Notes: generated by a model not told the origin, from the letters alone. DNA of 64,000 nucleotides from JAOBAU01 sp034667465 (GCA_034667465.1 JAXDJV010000021.1:132447-196446), one strand, 5' to 3'; positions 38,106 to 48,005 are shown, counted from the stretch's first letter. Program-made: numbers and translations.

Positions 38106-41100
38106 ATGAAGTTGATTCGTTTCTCACTATTCGTTGCACTGATGTTCGTGGTGACGATGGGCGCGTTCGCCCAGACGACCTCGAACCTCACCGGCACGGT
38201 CACGTCCGGCGGCTCAGGCCTTCCCGGTGTCACCGTGACCATTACCTCGCCGCAGCTGCAGGGTTCCCGCACTGCAGTCACCGGTGAAGGTGGCGCGTAC
38301 AGTTTCGCGGCACTTCCGCCGGGCGCCTACACGGTCACGTTTGACCTGTCGGGCATGAAGGCGGTCACGAAGACGCAGCAGCTGCAGCTCGGTACGACGT
38401 CCCGCGTCGACGCCGATCTGAAAGTGGCAGGCGTCAGCGAAGCGATCACCGTTACCGCTTCGGCGCCGTCGGTTCTCGAGACGCCGCAGGTAGCGACGAA
38501 CCTCACGCTCAAAGAAGTCGAGCGTCTGCCGGTCGCACGCAACCAGGTCGCCACCGCGCTCCTCGCGCCGGGCGTCAACGACAGCACGTTCTCCGCGTCG
38601 CAGTTCCAGATCTCGGGCAGCCCCGGCTACGACAACCTCGTGCTCGTCAACGGCGTGGTCGTCTCGGAAAACATCCGCAGCCAGGCGCGTCCGCTCTACA
38701 TTGAAGACGCCATCCAGGAAACGACGATCATGACCGGCGCGATCTCCGCCGAGTACGGCCGTTTCACCGGCGGCGTCGTCAACACCATCACCAAGTCGGG
38801 CGGCAACGACTTCAGCGGCTCGCTCCGCGATTCGCTGTCGAACGCCGCGTGGGTCGCGCAGACCCCGGCGAACGAAGTGCGCCGCAAGCACGTCAATCAG
38901 ATTTACGAGGGAACGCTCGGCGGCTTCGTGATGCGCGATCGTCTCTGGTTCTTCGGCGCAGGCCGCAAGGCGAAGACGAACACGCCGCTCACCACGGTGT
39001 CGATCCCTTCATCTCCGAACTCGCCGGCGTCGCCGCTGCTGAGCTACGACCAGGCGCAGGACACCAAGCGCTACGAAGCGAAGCTGACCGGTCAGATCAC
39101 GCCGAAGCACACCATCATCGGTTCGTACCTGAAGATTCAGTCTCAGACGGCCGGCGATCGCTTCCAGAACGCGATCTATGACCTCGAGAGCACCAGCACC
39201 CGCACCGATCCGGAATCGCTGAAGTCACTGCATTACAACGGCATCATCACCTCGAACCTCCTGATCGAAGGCCAGTACTCGAAGCGCGATCAGGCGTTCG
39301 TCGGCAGCGGCGCGAAGTTCACCGACCTCGTCAAAGGCACGCTGCTTCTCGATCGCAACAACGGCAACGCACGTTTCAACTCGCCGACGTTCTGCGGCGT
39401 GTGCGACACCGAGACGCGCAACAACAACGAGTACCTCGTGAAGGGGAACTACTTCCTCAACACCCGCGCGCTCGGCGCCCACAACTTCGTCGTCGGTCTC
39501 GACCGCTTCGAAGAGCAGCGCTACGCGAACAACCACCAGTCGGGCAGCGACTTCCGCATCTTCGTCACGCAGGCGAAATGGTCGAACGGAGTCATCTATC
39601 CGGTCATCACGCCGTCGACTGCAACCGGTGGCGGCTCGTTCATCCGCTGGACTCCGATCTTCGTCGGCGCCAACGAGAGCAACCTCCGCACCGATTCGCT
39701 TTTCATCAACGACAAGTGGGACGTCAACAACCACCTGACTTTGAACATCGGCGCGCGTTACGACAAGAATGACGCCGTCGACGGCAGCGGCAACACCACG
39801 TCGAAAGACAGCCGCATCACCCCGCGCCTCGGCGCCTACTACGACATCAAGGGCGATGGCCGCCATCGCGTCAGCCTGTCGTACGGCCAGTACGCATCGC
39901 ACATTGTCGAAGGCGTCGCGTCGGGCAACAGCTCGGCCGGCCAGCCGGCCACGATCGACCTCGCCTACAACGGTCCGTCGATCAATGCCACGACTCTCGA
40001 TACGCCGATGCCGGCCGCAATCGCAGCCGTCTTCGCGTACTTCAACTCCATCCAGGGTGGTGTCGCCAACGTCTCGAACAACCTTCGCCCGACCGGCGCC
40101 ATCAGCTTCCCCGGCTTCGCCGCTACCTTCCCGAGCGCTCTTCGCAGCCCGGTCGTCGATGAGATGACCGTCGGTTACGGCGCACAGATCGGCAGCCGCG
40201 GCTTCGCCAAAGTCGATCTCATCTCGCGCAAATGGCACGACTTCTATGCCGCGCGCGTTGACTCGACCACGCCGCACATCGCTTCGGAAACGCTGCCGAA
40301 CGGCACGGTCTTCAACATTCCTCTCGACGAGATCGCCATCGTCAACAGCGACGGCATCCATCGCAAGTACCAGGGCATCCAGTTCCAGGCGCGCTACAAC
40401 CCGTCACGCTACCAGGCGGGCGTGAACTACACGTACGCGAAACTGAAGGGCAACGCTGAAGTCGAGAACTCGACCAGCGGTCCGGGCGCCGTCACCGACT
40501 TCGGCCATTACTATCCGGAGTACCTCGACTACGCGAACTTCGCTCCGGAAGGCTACCTCGCCGGCGACGTTCGTCATCGTCTTCGCGCGTGGGTCGGCGT
40601 CGATGTCCCGATGCCGCGTCTCCTCGGCACCGTGAACCTCTCGCTCCTCCACAACTACGATTCCGGCACGCCGTACTCGGCAGTCGGCTCGATCAACGCG
40701 CGTACCGCGCCTGGTGTCGCTGCGACCCCGGCGTTCTACAAGCAGTCTTCGGCCGGCACCTACTACTTCAGCGAGCGCGGCGCGTTCCGCCTCCCGAACG
40801 TGAAGAGCACGGCTCTCGCGGTTCGCTGGGCGTATCCGATCGGCCACGCCGAGTTCTTCGCGCAGGGCGACGTGCTGAACATCTTCAACAAGCACGACAT
40901 CATCCCGGTCAACGGTGGTCCCGGCGTCAATACGACGATCTTCACGTCGACGACCGCAGGCCGCACCTACCTCCAGGCGTTCAACCCGGCCACCACGGTG
41001 CCGAAAGAATGCCCGGCGTTCTCGATCCACACGCTGCCCTCGGGACAGCAGATCAACGCTCCGAGCGACGCAACCGACTGCCCGGCTTCGGGCGGCTACA

Positions 41101-41204
41101 ACTTCCAGAAGAGCAATACGTTCGGCACGCTGGTCGGTGGCGGCAGCACGGCCAACTACCAGACTCCGCGTACGGTTCGTATGTCGTTCGGCGTTCGCTT
41201 CTGA
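38106..41204 (+). CDS. Oar-like TonB-dependent receptor with carboxypeptidase-regulatory N-terminus
   Basis: The 1032-residue protein has a signal peptide ending GAFAQ. A CarboxypepD_reg-like beta-sandwich follows (LTGTVTSGGSGLPGVTVTI to VDADLKV), then a TonB plug (DNLVLVNGVVV, ISAEYGRFTGGVVNTITKSG) and a large barrel ending RMSFGVRF with terminal Phe. It should import, or aid secretion of, large ligands at the outer membrane. A strong GGAGAGGAG precedes the ATG. A UUCG-capped terminator follows. Confidence 0.92.
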   Translation: MKLIRFSLFVALMFVVTMGAFAQTTSNLTGTVTSGGSGLPGVTVTITSPQLQGSRTAVTGEGGAYSFAALPPGAYTVTFDLSGMKAVTKTQQLQLGTTSRVDADLKVAGVSEAITVTASAPSVLETPQVATNLTLKEVERLPVARNQVATALLAPGVNDSTFSASQFQISGSPGYDNLVLVNGVVVSENIRSQARPLYIEDAIQETTIMTGAISAEYGRFTGGVVNTITKSGGNDFSGSLRDSLSNAAWVAQTPANEVRRKHVNQIYEGTLGGFVMRDRLWFFGAGRKAKTNTPLTTVSIPSSPNSPASPLLSYDQAQDTKRYEAKLTGQITPKHTIIGSYLKIQSQTAGDRFQNAIYDLESTSTRTDPESLKSLHYNGIITSNLLIEGQYSKRDQAFVGSGAKFTDLVKGTLLLDRNNGNARFNSPTFCGVCDTETRNNNEYLVKGNYFLNTRALGAHNFVVGLDRFEEQRYANNHQSGSDFRIFVTQAKWSNGVIYPVITPSTATGGGSFIRWTPIFVGANESNLRTDSLFINDKWDVNNHLTLNIGARYDKNDAVDGSGNTTSKDSRITPRLGAYYDIKGDGRHRVSLSYGQYASHIVEGVASGNSSAGQPATIDLAYNGPSINATTLDTPMPAAIAAVFAYFNSIQGGVANVSNNLRPTGAISFPGFAATFPSALRSPVVDEMTVGYGAQIGSRGFAKVDLISRKWHDFYAARVDSTTPHIASETLPNGTVFNIPLDEIAIVNSDGIHRKYQGIQFQARYNPSRYQAGVNYTYAKLKGNAEVENSTSGPGAVTDFGHYYPEYLDYANFAPEGYLAGDVRHRLRAWVGVDVPMPRLLGTVNLSLLHNYDSGTPYSAVGSINARTAPGVAATPAFYKQSSAGTYYFSERGAFRLPNVKSTALAVRWAYPIGHAEFFAQGDVLNIFNKHDIIPVNGGPGVNTTIFTSTTAGRTYLQAFNPATTVPKECPAFSIHTLPSGQQINAPSDATDCPASGGYNFQKSNTFGTLVGGGSTANYQTPRTVRMSFGVRF

Positions 41205-41230
41205 TTCAACGCTTCACGCAGCAAACGAAA

Positions 41231-41252
41231 AGCCCCGGCTTCGGCCGGGGCT
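41231..41252. terminator. Bidirectional intrinsic terminator with TTCG tetraloop
   Basis: A perfect 9-bp stem AGCCCCGGC/GCCGGGGCT closes a TTCG loop and is flanked by AAAA on the left and TTTTT on the right. It serves the TonB receptor and the convergent sulfatase gene, whose stop is at 41256. Confidence 0.93.
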
Positions 41253-41255
41253 TTT

Positions 41256-43337
41256 TCATTTGCGCCGATCGCCGAGCGTGGCTCGCGTTTGCGCGACGAG
41301 GTCTCGCGCCGGCGGAGTCGGATTCGCACGCACCAGCCGCGCGAGCGTTGCGTCGTACTTCGCGCGATCGCCGGTGAGGTAATAAAGAAGCGCGAGCCGC
41401 GCGTACGAAATCCGGTTCGCCGGAAACGCCGCAATCTCTTTCTCGTACGCCACGATCGCTTCGTCCGGTCGATCGCTCCTCGCCAGCGCCTCGGCGCGCA
41501 GCGCTTCGAGTCCGTAAACGTTCGCACGTCCCGCGGCGGCGACGCGCTTCGATGCTTCATCGGCCGTCTTCAGTGCGCCGCTGTAATCGCCGCGCGCGTT
41601 GAGCACTTCACCGAGCAACACAAAATCGGCGGCGGTTGCATTCGGGCGCTGCGCGAGCTCGCGCGCGAAACGTTCCGCTGCGCCGAGGTCTTTGCGCGCG
41701 AGTGCAATGCGCGCGCGAAGAGTTGTCGCGGCTTCAGGACTCGCATCCGCGGCGACGCCGGCCACCTGCTCCGCTTCATCGACGCGGCCGGCCTGCACGT
41801 AGAGATCGCCGAGCATCAGCGCAATCTCCGGCGAGAAGACGCCGGCGGATGCGATCGCGTTTTTGTAGGCATCGACGGCGGCGTTCACGTCGCCGAGGTC
41901 TGTGTAGAGTTGGGCGAGCCGCGTCCATGCGTCGGTGAGACGCGGATTCTTCGCGACCACTTCGCGCAGTTGCGCGATGGCAGGCGTGTATTGCCGCTGG
42001 TCGGCGAGACGAAACGCCTGCTGCATCACGTCGAGCGCCGCGAGTGAATCGCGTGGATTCGGCAGCGTGCGCGGATCGGGACGCGACGCGACATTGCCGA
42101 CGTAGCCGATCGCCGCCAGCTTCGCCGCTGCTTCGGGATCGACGATCGGCGCGACCGCGTTCGCCGCCGGATAGTGCGCCAGCTTCGCGCGAAAGTCGGC
42201 GGCGGCGCGGCGCTCGCTGTCGATGACGTTCTTCGTCTCGCGCACGTCATCGAGCGCGTAAAGTTCCGGGCGCGGCGAATCGATGTAGTGATAGCGATCG
42301 TCGATCATCGAGCGGAGATCGCTCCAGCCGAGCTGCAGATACGGATAGATCGTCTCGCCGTAAACGTCGCGCGTTTTCGGCAACGCGAGCAACGACGCCG
42401 CTGCCCTCGTTTGCGGCAGCGAGACGCCGGTCAGCGTGGCCAGCGTCGGCGCGATGTCGACGAGCGCGGCGTTTGCCGCGATCCGTTCGCCGTGTCGTTG
42501 CGACGCCGGCAGCTTCACGATCAGCGGCACCTGAATCGCTTCGCGATAGAGGAGGATCGAGTGCTGCTGCTCGCCGTGATCGCCGAGCCCTTCACCGTGA
42601 TCGGAGGTGAAGACGATGATGGCGCGATCGTAGAGCCCGCGCGATTTGAGGAACTGCACGAAGCGGCCGAGCAGCGCATCCGCGGTGGCGATCTCGCCGT
42701 CGTACGCATTCGCGTAGCGGCTGCGGAACGGCTCCGGCGGATCGTACGGCACGTGTGGTTCGTACAAGTGCAGGAAGAGAAAGAACGGCCGCGACGCGTT
42801 CGCGCCGACCCATTCCTCCGCGCGTGCGACGGTGACGTCACCGCGACGCTGATAGTCAGCGAACGCGGAGCCCTGGCCGATGTCGATGGCGTCGTCGTAC
42901 CAGTCGAACGCGCCGCGCAGTCCGGTGTCGCCGCGCAGCACGTACGACGACACGGCGGCGCCGGTCGCGTAGCCGCGCGCGTGCAGCAGCGTCGCGATCG
43001 TCGGATGTTTCGCGGCGTCGAAGCGGAAGCCGAGATTGTTGCGGACGCCGTGCTCGGTCGGCAGCAGACCGGTGAGCATCGAGAGATGCGACGGCAACGT
43101 CATCGGGCAATGACTCCACGCATTCACGAAGAGCAGCCCGTCGGAGGCAAGCGCATCGATGTTCGGCGTCGCGACGCCGCGGTAACCGTAGGCCGGCAGA
43201 TGATCGGCGCGCAGCGTGTCGACGGAGATGAGGATCACCGGCGCGCCGGTGAACGCGGCGCCCGGCGGCGGCGTTTCATGACGCGGCGTACAGGCGAGCA
43301 GAACGAAAAGCAGAGCGGCCACACCGCGCCGGAGCAT
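41256..43337 (-). CDS. Sulfatase-like (alkaline phosphatase superfamily) lipoprotein with TPR repeats
   Basis: The 693-residue protein starts with a lipoprotein signal (LLFVLLAC). The sulfatase domain follows, with ILISVDTLRADHL, TLPSHLSMLTG as the nucleophile region and FTSDHGEGLGDHGEQQHS for metal binding. From about residue 460 come TPR repeats (ALDVMQQAFRLADQRQYTPAIAQLREVVAKNP and later hairpins). The CxPxR motif of formylglycine sulfatases is absent, so it may be a phosphoglycerol transferase-like or phosphodiesterase-like enzyme. It diverges from the half-size TonB receptor across 43 nt. Confidence 0.85.
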   Translation of the reverse strand: MLRRGVAALLFVLLACTPRHETPPPGAAFTGAPVILISVDTLRADHLPAYGYRGVATPNIDALASDGLLFVNAWSHCPMTLPSHLSMLTGLLPTEHGVRNNLGFRFDAAKHPTIATLLHARGYATGAAVSSYVLRGDTGLRGAFDWYDDAIDIGQGSAFADYQRRGDVTVARAEEWVGANASRPFFLFLHLYEPHVPYDPPEPFRSRYANAYDGEIATADALLGRFVQFLKSRGLYDRAIIVFTSDHGEGLGDHGEQQHSILLYREAIQVPLIVKLPASQRHGERIAANAALVDIAPTLATLTGVSLPQTRAAASLLALPKTRDVYGETIYPYLQLGWSDLRSMIDDRYHYIDSPRPELYALDDVRETKNVIDSERRAAADFRAKLAHYPAANAVAPIVDPEAAAKLAAIGYVGNVASRPDPRTLPNPRDSLAALDVMQQAFRLADQRQYTPAIAQLREVVAKNPRLTDAWTRLAQLYTDLGDVNAAVDAYKNAIASAGVFSPEIALMLGDLYVQAGRVDEAEQVAGVAADASPEAATTLRARIALARKDLGAAERFARELAQRPNATAADFVLLGEVLNARGDYSGALKTADEASKRVAAAGRANVYGLEALRAEALARSDRPDEAIVAYEKEIAAFPANRISYARLALLYYLTGDRAKYDATLARLVRANPTPPARDLVAQTRATLGDRRK

Positions 43338-43380
43338 GGGCCGTATTCTGGCACCGGAATAGAATCCGCCGCATAAATCG

Positions 43381-44958
43381 ATGATGACTCGACCTGCCAT
43401 CGCCGCCGTGCTCTTCTCACTCGTTGCCGCCGCGATGTTCGCGCAGGCGCCAACGTCAACCCTCGTCGGCCGTGTCACGATCGACGGCAAACCGCTGGCC
43501 GGCGTCACCATCACCGCGACCTCGCCGATCCTCCTCGGCGCGCGCACGACGACCTCCGGAGCCAGCGGCAACTACGTCCTCCTGGCTCTGCCGCCCGGCG
43601 TCTACGACGTCGAGTTCGCGCGCGAAGGGATGATCACGGTCACGCACAAAGCGATCCTCCGTCTCGCGCAAACGAGCCGCGTCGACAACGAAATGAAGGC
43701 GAGCGACGTCGCGGAATCGGTGACGGTCACGGCGTCATCGGAGCCGCTCATGCAAACGCCGGCGATCGCGACGACGTTCGATGACGCGCTGATCGACCGC
43801 CTGCCGATGCGGCGCGGCATCGTCGATCGCGTGCAACTGGCGCCGGGCGTTCGCAGCGAAGCCCTTGTGCTCGTCGACGGCATCCGAGTGAACCGCGAAG
43901 AGCTGGAGCGCATCGCCGTCGACGAAGCGCTCGACGAGACGACGATCCTCAATGGCGGGATCTCCGCCGAGTACGACCGCTTCGACGGCGGCGTGATCGC
44001 GACGATCACGAAGTCAGGCAGCAACGAACTGCACGGCTCCGCCCGCGCCGACTTCGACGACGATCGCCGGCCGCGCAACATCTTCGAAGGAACGCTTGGC
44101 GGCCGCATCGTCGAAGACCGGCTCTGGCTCTTCGGCGCCGCGCGCGCTGCATCCGACGACCGTCGGTTCCAGGCGAAAGCGAACGAATTGATCACGCCGA
44201 ATCAAACGCTCGTCGCGTCGTATCTCAACAGCGCAGACGCGCGCGATTTTCTTTCCGGCCAGTACACCGCGACGCTGCCGCATGACATCACGATCGAAGC
44301 AGTCGCAGCGCGCGATGATCACGGCAACAACACGCTCGACGCGAAAGCGCACTACGTCATCGCAACTCACGAGCTCGTCGCCGGCTTCGACAGGCACGCG
44401 CTCTTCATCAATGATCGCTGGTCGTTCAACCCGCGCTGGTCCTTCAACCTCGGCGTCCGCCGCGACGACAACGCCGGCAGCCTCAGCCCGCGTCTCGGCG
44501 TCGTCCGCGAGCTGGGCGAAGACGGGACGCAACGCATCACGATGAGCTACGGCCGCTACGCAACGTCCAACGGAAGCGAGATCGACGAGCTCACCGCCGG
44601 CTACGGCAAGCAGCTCGGCAACGAAGGCTACGTCCGCGCCGACGCCGTTCACCGCGACGACTACGACGCGCTCCTCATCCAGGGCACGTATCGCCTCCTC
44701 GGCCATCTCACGCTCGGCGGCAACTACACGTGGTCGAGTCTCGACGAGCAGCGCAATCACGCAAACGCCTGGGCGCAATTCGACATGCCGTTCAAAGATG
44801 GAGAGCTCAACCTCGCGCTGCTCGACCAATACGACGACGAGCACAACAAAGCCGGCATCACGATCGGCTACGCCATGCCGATCCACGACATCACCACATT
44901 CGCGAAAGCCGATTGGTTCGACAGCGAAGTGAAAGTCGCCATCGGCGCCAGGTTCTAA
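43381..44958 (+). CDS. Half-size TonB-dependent receptor-like protein
   Basis: The 525-residue protein has a signal peptide ending AMFAQ and a CarboxypepD_reg-like domain (LVGRVTIDGKPLAGVTITA). A plug (EALVLVDGIRV, ISAEYDRFDGGVIATITKSG) precedes a shortened barrel ending VAIGARF. It parallels the 1032-residue receptor at 38106, including LFIND(K/R)W and SYG(Q/R)YA blocks, but lacks about half the barrel. The frame is clean, so this looks like a real compact form. It starts ATGATG with no strong ribosome site. It shares a 43-nt gap with the divergent sulfatase-TPR gene. Confidence 0.8.
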   Translation: MMTRPAIAAVLFSLVAAAMFAQAPTSTLVGRVTIDGKPLAGVTITATSPILLGARTTTSGASGNYVLLALPPGVYDVEFAREGMITVTHKAILRLAQTSRVDNEMKASDVAESVTVTASSEPLMQTPAIATTFDDALIDRLPMRRGIVDRVQLAPGVRSEALVLVDGIRVNREELERIAVDEALDETTILNGGISAEYDRFDGGVIATITKSGSNELHGSARADFDDDRRPRNIFEGTLGGRIVEDRLWLFGAARAASDDRRFQAKANELITPNQTLVASYLNSADARDFLSGQYTATLPHDITIEAVAARDDHGNNTLDAKAHYVIATHELVAGFDRHALFINDRWSFNPRWSFNLGVRRDDNAGSLSPRLGVVRELGEDGTQRITMSYGRYATSNGSEIDELTAGYGKQLGNEGYVRADAVHRDDYDALLIQGTYRLLGHLTLGGNYTWSSLDEQRNHANAWAQFDMPFKDGELNLALLDQYDDEHNKAGITIGYAMPIHDITTFAKADWFDSEVKVAIGARF

Positions 44959-44962
44959 CCGA

Positions 44963-45065
44963 GGCCTCCGGCGGGAGGGCAAAGGCCCCGCGCAGCGAAA
45001 ACGTGAGTTAGTACGAAAGGTCGACAAACCCAAACGCCGCGGGCCGTGCCCGCCCGCCGGAGGCC
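44963..45065. repeat. 103-bp element bounded by perfect 13-bp inverted repeats
   Basis: GGCCTCCGGCGGG (44963-44975) is perfectly inverted at 45053-45065. The element fills the gap between two convergent genes and holds no ORF. It could be a miniature mobile element or a long terminator stem. Confidence 0.55.
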
Positions 45066-45085
45066 CCCCGGTCGTTCCCTGTCGA

Positions 45086-46459
45086 TTACACCCCGCCGTC
45101 GGCGATCGACAGCGCGAGTGCAGCGATAGCCGCGGAGTCCATCGCCAGCTCGTGAGCATCCACCTTGTCCAACGTATCGGCGGGTGTGTGGTGATAGTCG
45201 AAGTAGTGCAGCGGATCGGGGATCAGGCTGAAACCGGTAACGCCTGAATCGACGAGGAACGACGTATCGGCGCCTGTCTCCTTCGTCGTCTCGAACTTCG
45301 CGGCGCCGAGCTTCGAGAGTGACGGTTGCATGCGCGCGTCGATTGCGGAAAGCGCGTCGCCCTTCAGCGTCGTCGTGAAACCGGTCGGTGCTGCAGCGCC
45401 GGCGTCTGTTTCGATCGCCGCGATGTGCTTCTCCGACTTGTGATCCTCGAAGTACTGCTTCCCGCCGCGCAGACCATTCTCTTCATTCATGAACAGCACG
45501 CAGCGAATCGTGCGGCGCGGATGAATGTCGAGTTGCTTGATGAGACGCATCGTCTCCATCACCATCGCCACGCCGGAACCATCGTCGATCGCACCGGTAC
45601 CGAGATCCCATGAATCGAGATGGCCGCCGATCAGCACGATCTCTTCCGGATGCTCGCTGCCTTTGATCTCCGCGACAACGTTGAACGACTTCACGTCCGG
45701 CAATTCGCGTGGCGTGAGAACGAGATGCATGCGAACGCGCTGACCGCGTTTGATCAGCCGATCGATCAGCATCGCATCCTCGGCCGTCATCGCGGCGGCG
45801 GGGATCTTCGGCTGCTTCGGATCGTAGCGAAGAGCGCCTGTGTGCGGAGTCCGAAGCGACGCCGACCCGACGGAACGGATTAGCGATGCGACCGCTCCAA
45901 ACTCCGCCGCGCGTGATGCGCCGGCACTGCGGAATGCGACGGCCTTGCTATACGCCTCGAACGAATGGCGTGCGCGGACGAGCTCCATGTCCATCGGATT
46001 GTTGAAGTAGACGATCTTCCCTTTGACTTTGGCACCGAGCGCGGTCAGCTCATCGAAATTGTTCACCTCGACGACTTCCGCGGTGAGGCCGGTTTCGGGA
46101 GTGGCGACGCTGCCGCCGAGCGCGGTCAGCACGATCTTCTGATCCATGTGCGAGACCAGCTGCGCTTCCTCGCGGCCGCGCACCCAGTGCGGAACCATCA
46201 CCGGCTCGTTGCGCACGTCGATGCCCCACGAGCGAAAACGTTCCGTCGTCCAGACGACAGCGGCGGCAGCCTGCTTCGAGCCGGTAAGCCGAGGTCCGAT
46301 CTCATCGGTGAGATGCGCGAGCGTCTCGTACGCCTGTGACGACGCAAGCTCGCTCGCGATCAATCGATCGGTCGCCGGCTGCTGCGCGAACGAAGGCGCC
46401 GCCAGCGCGAACAGCATCGCGCCGACAGCACTCAGCACTCTGCACTCAGCACTCTGCAC
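45086..46459 (-). CDS. Secreted M28-family zinc peptidase
   Basis: The protein (about 457 residues from the GTG at 46459) has a signal-like segment ending APSFAQ. A PA-like insert with KGKIVYFNNP follows, then the M28 core: GGHLDSWDLGTGAIDDGSG (His, Asp), FMNEENGLRG (Glu-Glu), ETDAGA (Asp) and a C-terminal YHHTPADTLDKVD histidine. It is probably a periplasmic aminopeptidase or carboxypeptidase Q-like enzyme. The start is uncertain: the GTG lies in a heptad repeat array and ATG 46417 would leave too short a signal. It follows the aldehyde dehydrogenase stop by 4 nt. Confidence 0.87.
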   Translation of the reverse strand: MQSAECRVLSAVGAMLFALAAPSFAQQPATDRLIASELASSQAYETLAHLTDEIGPRLTGSKQAAAAVVWTTERFRSWGIDVRNEPVMVPHWVRGREEAQLVSHMDQKIVLTALGGSVATPETGLTAEVVEVNNFDELTALGAKVKGKIVYFNNPMDMELVRARHSFEAYSKAVAFRSAGASRAAEFGAVASLIRSVGSASLRTPHTGALRYDPKQPKIPAAAMTAEDAMLIDRLIKRGQRVRMHLVLTPRELPDVKSFNVVAEIKGSEHPEEIVLIGGHLDSWDLGTGAIDDGSGVAMVMETMRLIKQLDIHPRRTIRCVLFMNEENGLRGGKQYFEDHKSEKHIAAIETDAGAAAPTGFTTTLKGDALSAIDARMQPSLSKLGAAKFETTKETGADTSFLVDSGVTGFSLIPDPLHYFDYHHTPADTLDKVDAHELAMDSAAIAALALSIADGGV

Positions 46460-46462
46460 TGG
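46428..46462. repeat. Heptanucleotide array, five units of GCACTC(A/T)
   Basis: Units alternate GCACTCA and GCACTCT, ending GCACTGG. Read on the minus strand this is AGAGTGC/TGAGTGC. The array covers the junction between aldehyde dehydrogenase stop and peptidase start and encodes the first residues of the peptidase. Confidence 0.85.
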
Positions 46463-46463
46463 C

Positions 46464-48005
46464 TTAAATCTCTTCCGTATCGATCTGCGCGCGCTGCAGC
46501 GAACCGGAGTAATCGACGTAGATCGACTTCCACTCGCTGAACACGTCGAGCCCTGCCACGCCCGCTTCACGATGACCGTTGCCGGTCTCCTTCGTGCCGC
46601 CGAACGGCAGATGCACTTCCGCGCCGATCGTCGGAGCGTTCACGTAGAAGATGCCGGTGTACATATCGCGCATCGCCGTGTAGGCCTTGTTGATGTCGCG
46701 CGTGTAGATCGACGATGACAGACCGTAGCGAACGCCGTTGCCGATCGCGATCGCTTCTTCGAACGATTCGCACTTCATCACGGCGGTGACCGGTCCGAAG
46801 ATCTCTTCCTGCGCGATGCGCATCGTCGGCTTCACGTCGGCGAAGACGGTCGGCTGATGGAAGAAGCCCTTCGCGTACTCGCCATCGGTCAGCGCCCTGC
46901 CGCCGGCGACGAGCTTTGCGCCTTCGTTCGCACCGATCTCGACATACTCCTGAACCGTCTTCAGCTGCGACTCCGAAACGTTCGGACCCATGTCGGTCTT
47001 CTCATCGAGACCGTTGCCGACGCGCAGCGACTTCGCGCGCTTCGCCAGCTTCTCGACGAACTCGTCGTACACCTTCGCGTGGACGGTGATGCGCGACGTC
47101 GCCGTGCAGCGCTGGCCGGCCGTGCCGAATGCGCCCCACAGCGCGCCGTCGACGGCGAGATCGACGTCGGCGTCGTCCATCACCATGATGATGTTCTTGC
47201 CGCCCATCTCGAGATGGAGATGTTTGAACGTCGGCGCGCACATCTTCGAGATCCCGCGGCCGACCTCCGTCGAGCCGGTGAACGAGATGACTTTCACCTT
47301 CTCGTTCTGAATCATCGGCTCGCCGACTTCGCGGCCGCCGCCGGTCACCACATTCCACACACCCTTCGGCAGTCCCGCCTCTTCAAACGCCTCGGCGAGC
47401 ATGACCACCGACAGCGGCGTCAGCGATGCCGGCTTGATGACGACCGTGTTGCCGCAGATCAGCGCCGCCATCCCCTTCCACGCCGGAATGGCGATCGGGA
47501 AGTTCCACGGCGTGATGAGACCGGCCACACCGAGCGGCATGCGCACCGACATGTTGAATTTGTTCGGCAGCTCGGACGGCGTCGTCTGACCGTACAGGCG
47601 GCGGCCTTCGCCGGCCGCGAGATACGCCATGTCGATCGCTTCCTGCACGTCGCCACGCGTTTCCTGAAGGACCTTCCCCATCTCGCGAGTCATCTCGCGC
47701 GCGATCTTGTCCTTGTCGCGCTTGAGGATCTCGCCGACGCGATAGATGTAATCGGCGCGGCGCGGCGCGGGCGTGAGCCGCCACGCGTTGTATGCGCGAT
47801 CGGCCGCGTCGACGGCAGCGTTCAGATCATCGGCATTCGATTCCTGGAACGTGCCGATGAGATCGTCGCCGTTTGCCGGATTGCGATTCTCGAACGTCTT
47901 TCCCGACTTCGACGCCACCCACTCACCGTTGATGTAGTTCCTGTACTCGCGCGTCTCGCGCAGATCGTGCGACGCGGACGACTTCTCCGTAGCGGTTGCT
48001 GACAT
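46464..48005 (-). CDS. NAD(P)-dependent aldehyde dehydrogenase
   Basis: The 513-residue protein has the full ALDH set: YINGEWV near the N-terminus, ITPWNFPIAIPAWK, FTGSTEVGRGISK cofactor binding, LEMGGKNIIMV with the general-base Glu, and GQRCTATSR with the catalytic Cys. Near the C-terminus are EEIFGPVTAVMK and PFGGTKETGNGHREAG. Substrate is not clear; semialdehydes of amino acid or sugar catabolism are plausible. The upstream neighbour is bactofilin, 30 nt before the ATG. Confidence 0.92.
   Translation of the reverse strand: MSATATEKSSASHDLRETREYRNYINGEWVASKSGKTFENRNPANGDDLIGTFQESNADDLNAAVDAADRAYNAWRLTPAPRRADYIYRVGEILKRDKDKIAREMTREMGKVLQETRGDVQEAIDMAYLAAGEGRRLYGQTTPSELPNKFNMSVRMPLGVAGLITPWNFPIAIPAWKGMAALICGNTVVIKPASLTPLSVVMLAEAFEEAGLPKGVWNVVTGGGREVGEPMIQNEKVKVISFTGSTEVGRGISKMCAPTFKHLHLEMGGKNIIMVMDDADVDLAVDGALWGAFGTAGQRCTATSRITVHAKVYDEFVEKLAKRAKSLRVGNGLDEKTDMGPNVSESQLKTVQEYVEIGANEGAKLVAGGRALTDGEYAKGFFHQPTVFADVKPTMRIAQEEIFGPVTAVMKCESFEEAIAIGNGVRYGLSSSIYTRDINKAYTAMRDMYTGIFYVNAPTIGAEVHLPFGGTKETGNGHREAGVAGLDVFSEWKSIYVDYSGSLQRAQIDTEEI

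Noticed and set aside
43381..44958. Truncated TonB receptor pseudogene
   Set aside because: The frame is uninterrupted with signal peptide and terminal-Phe strand, so a compact intact gene is more likely.
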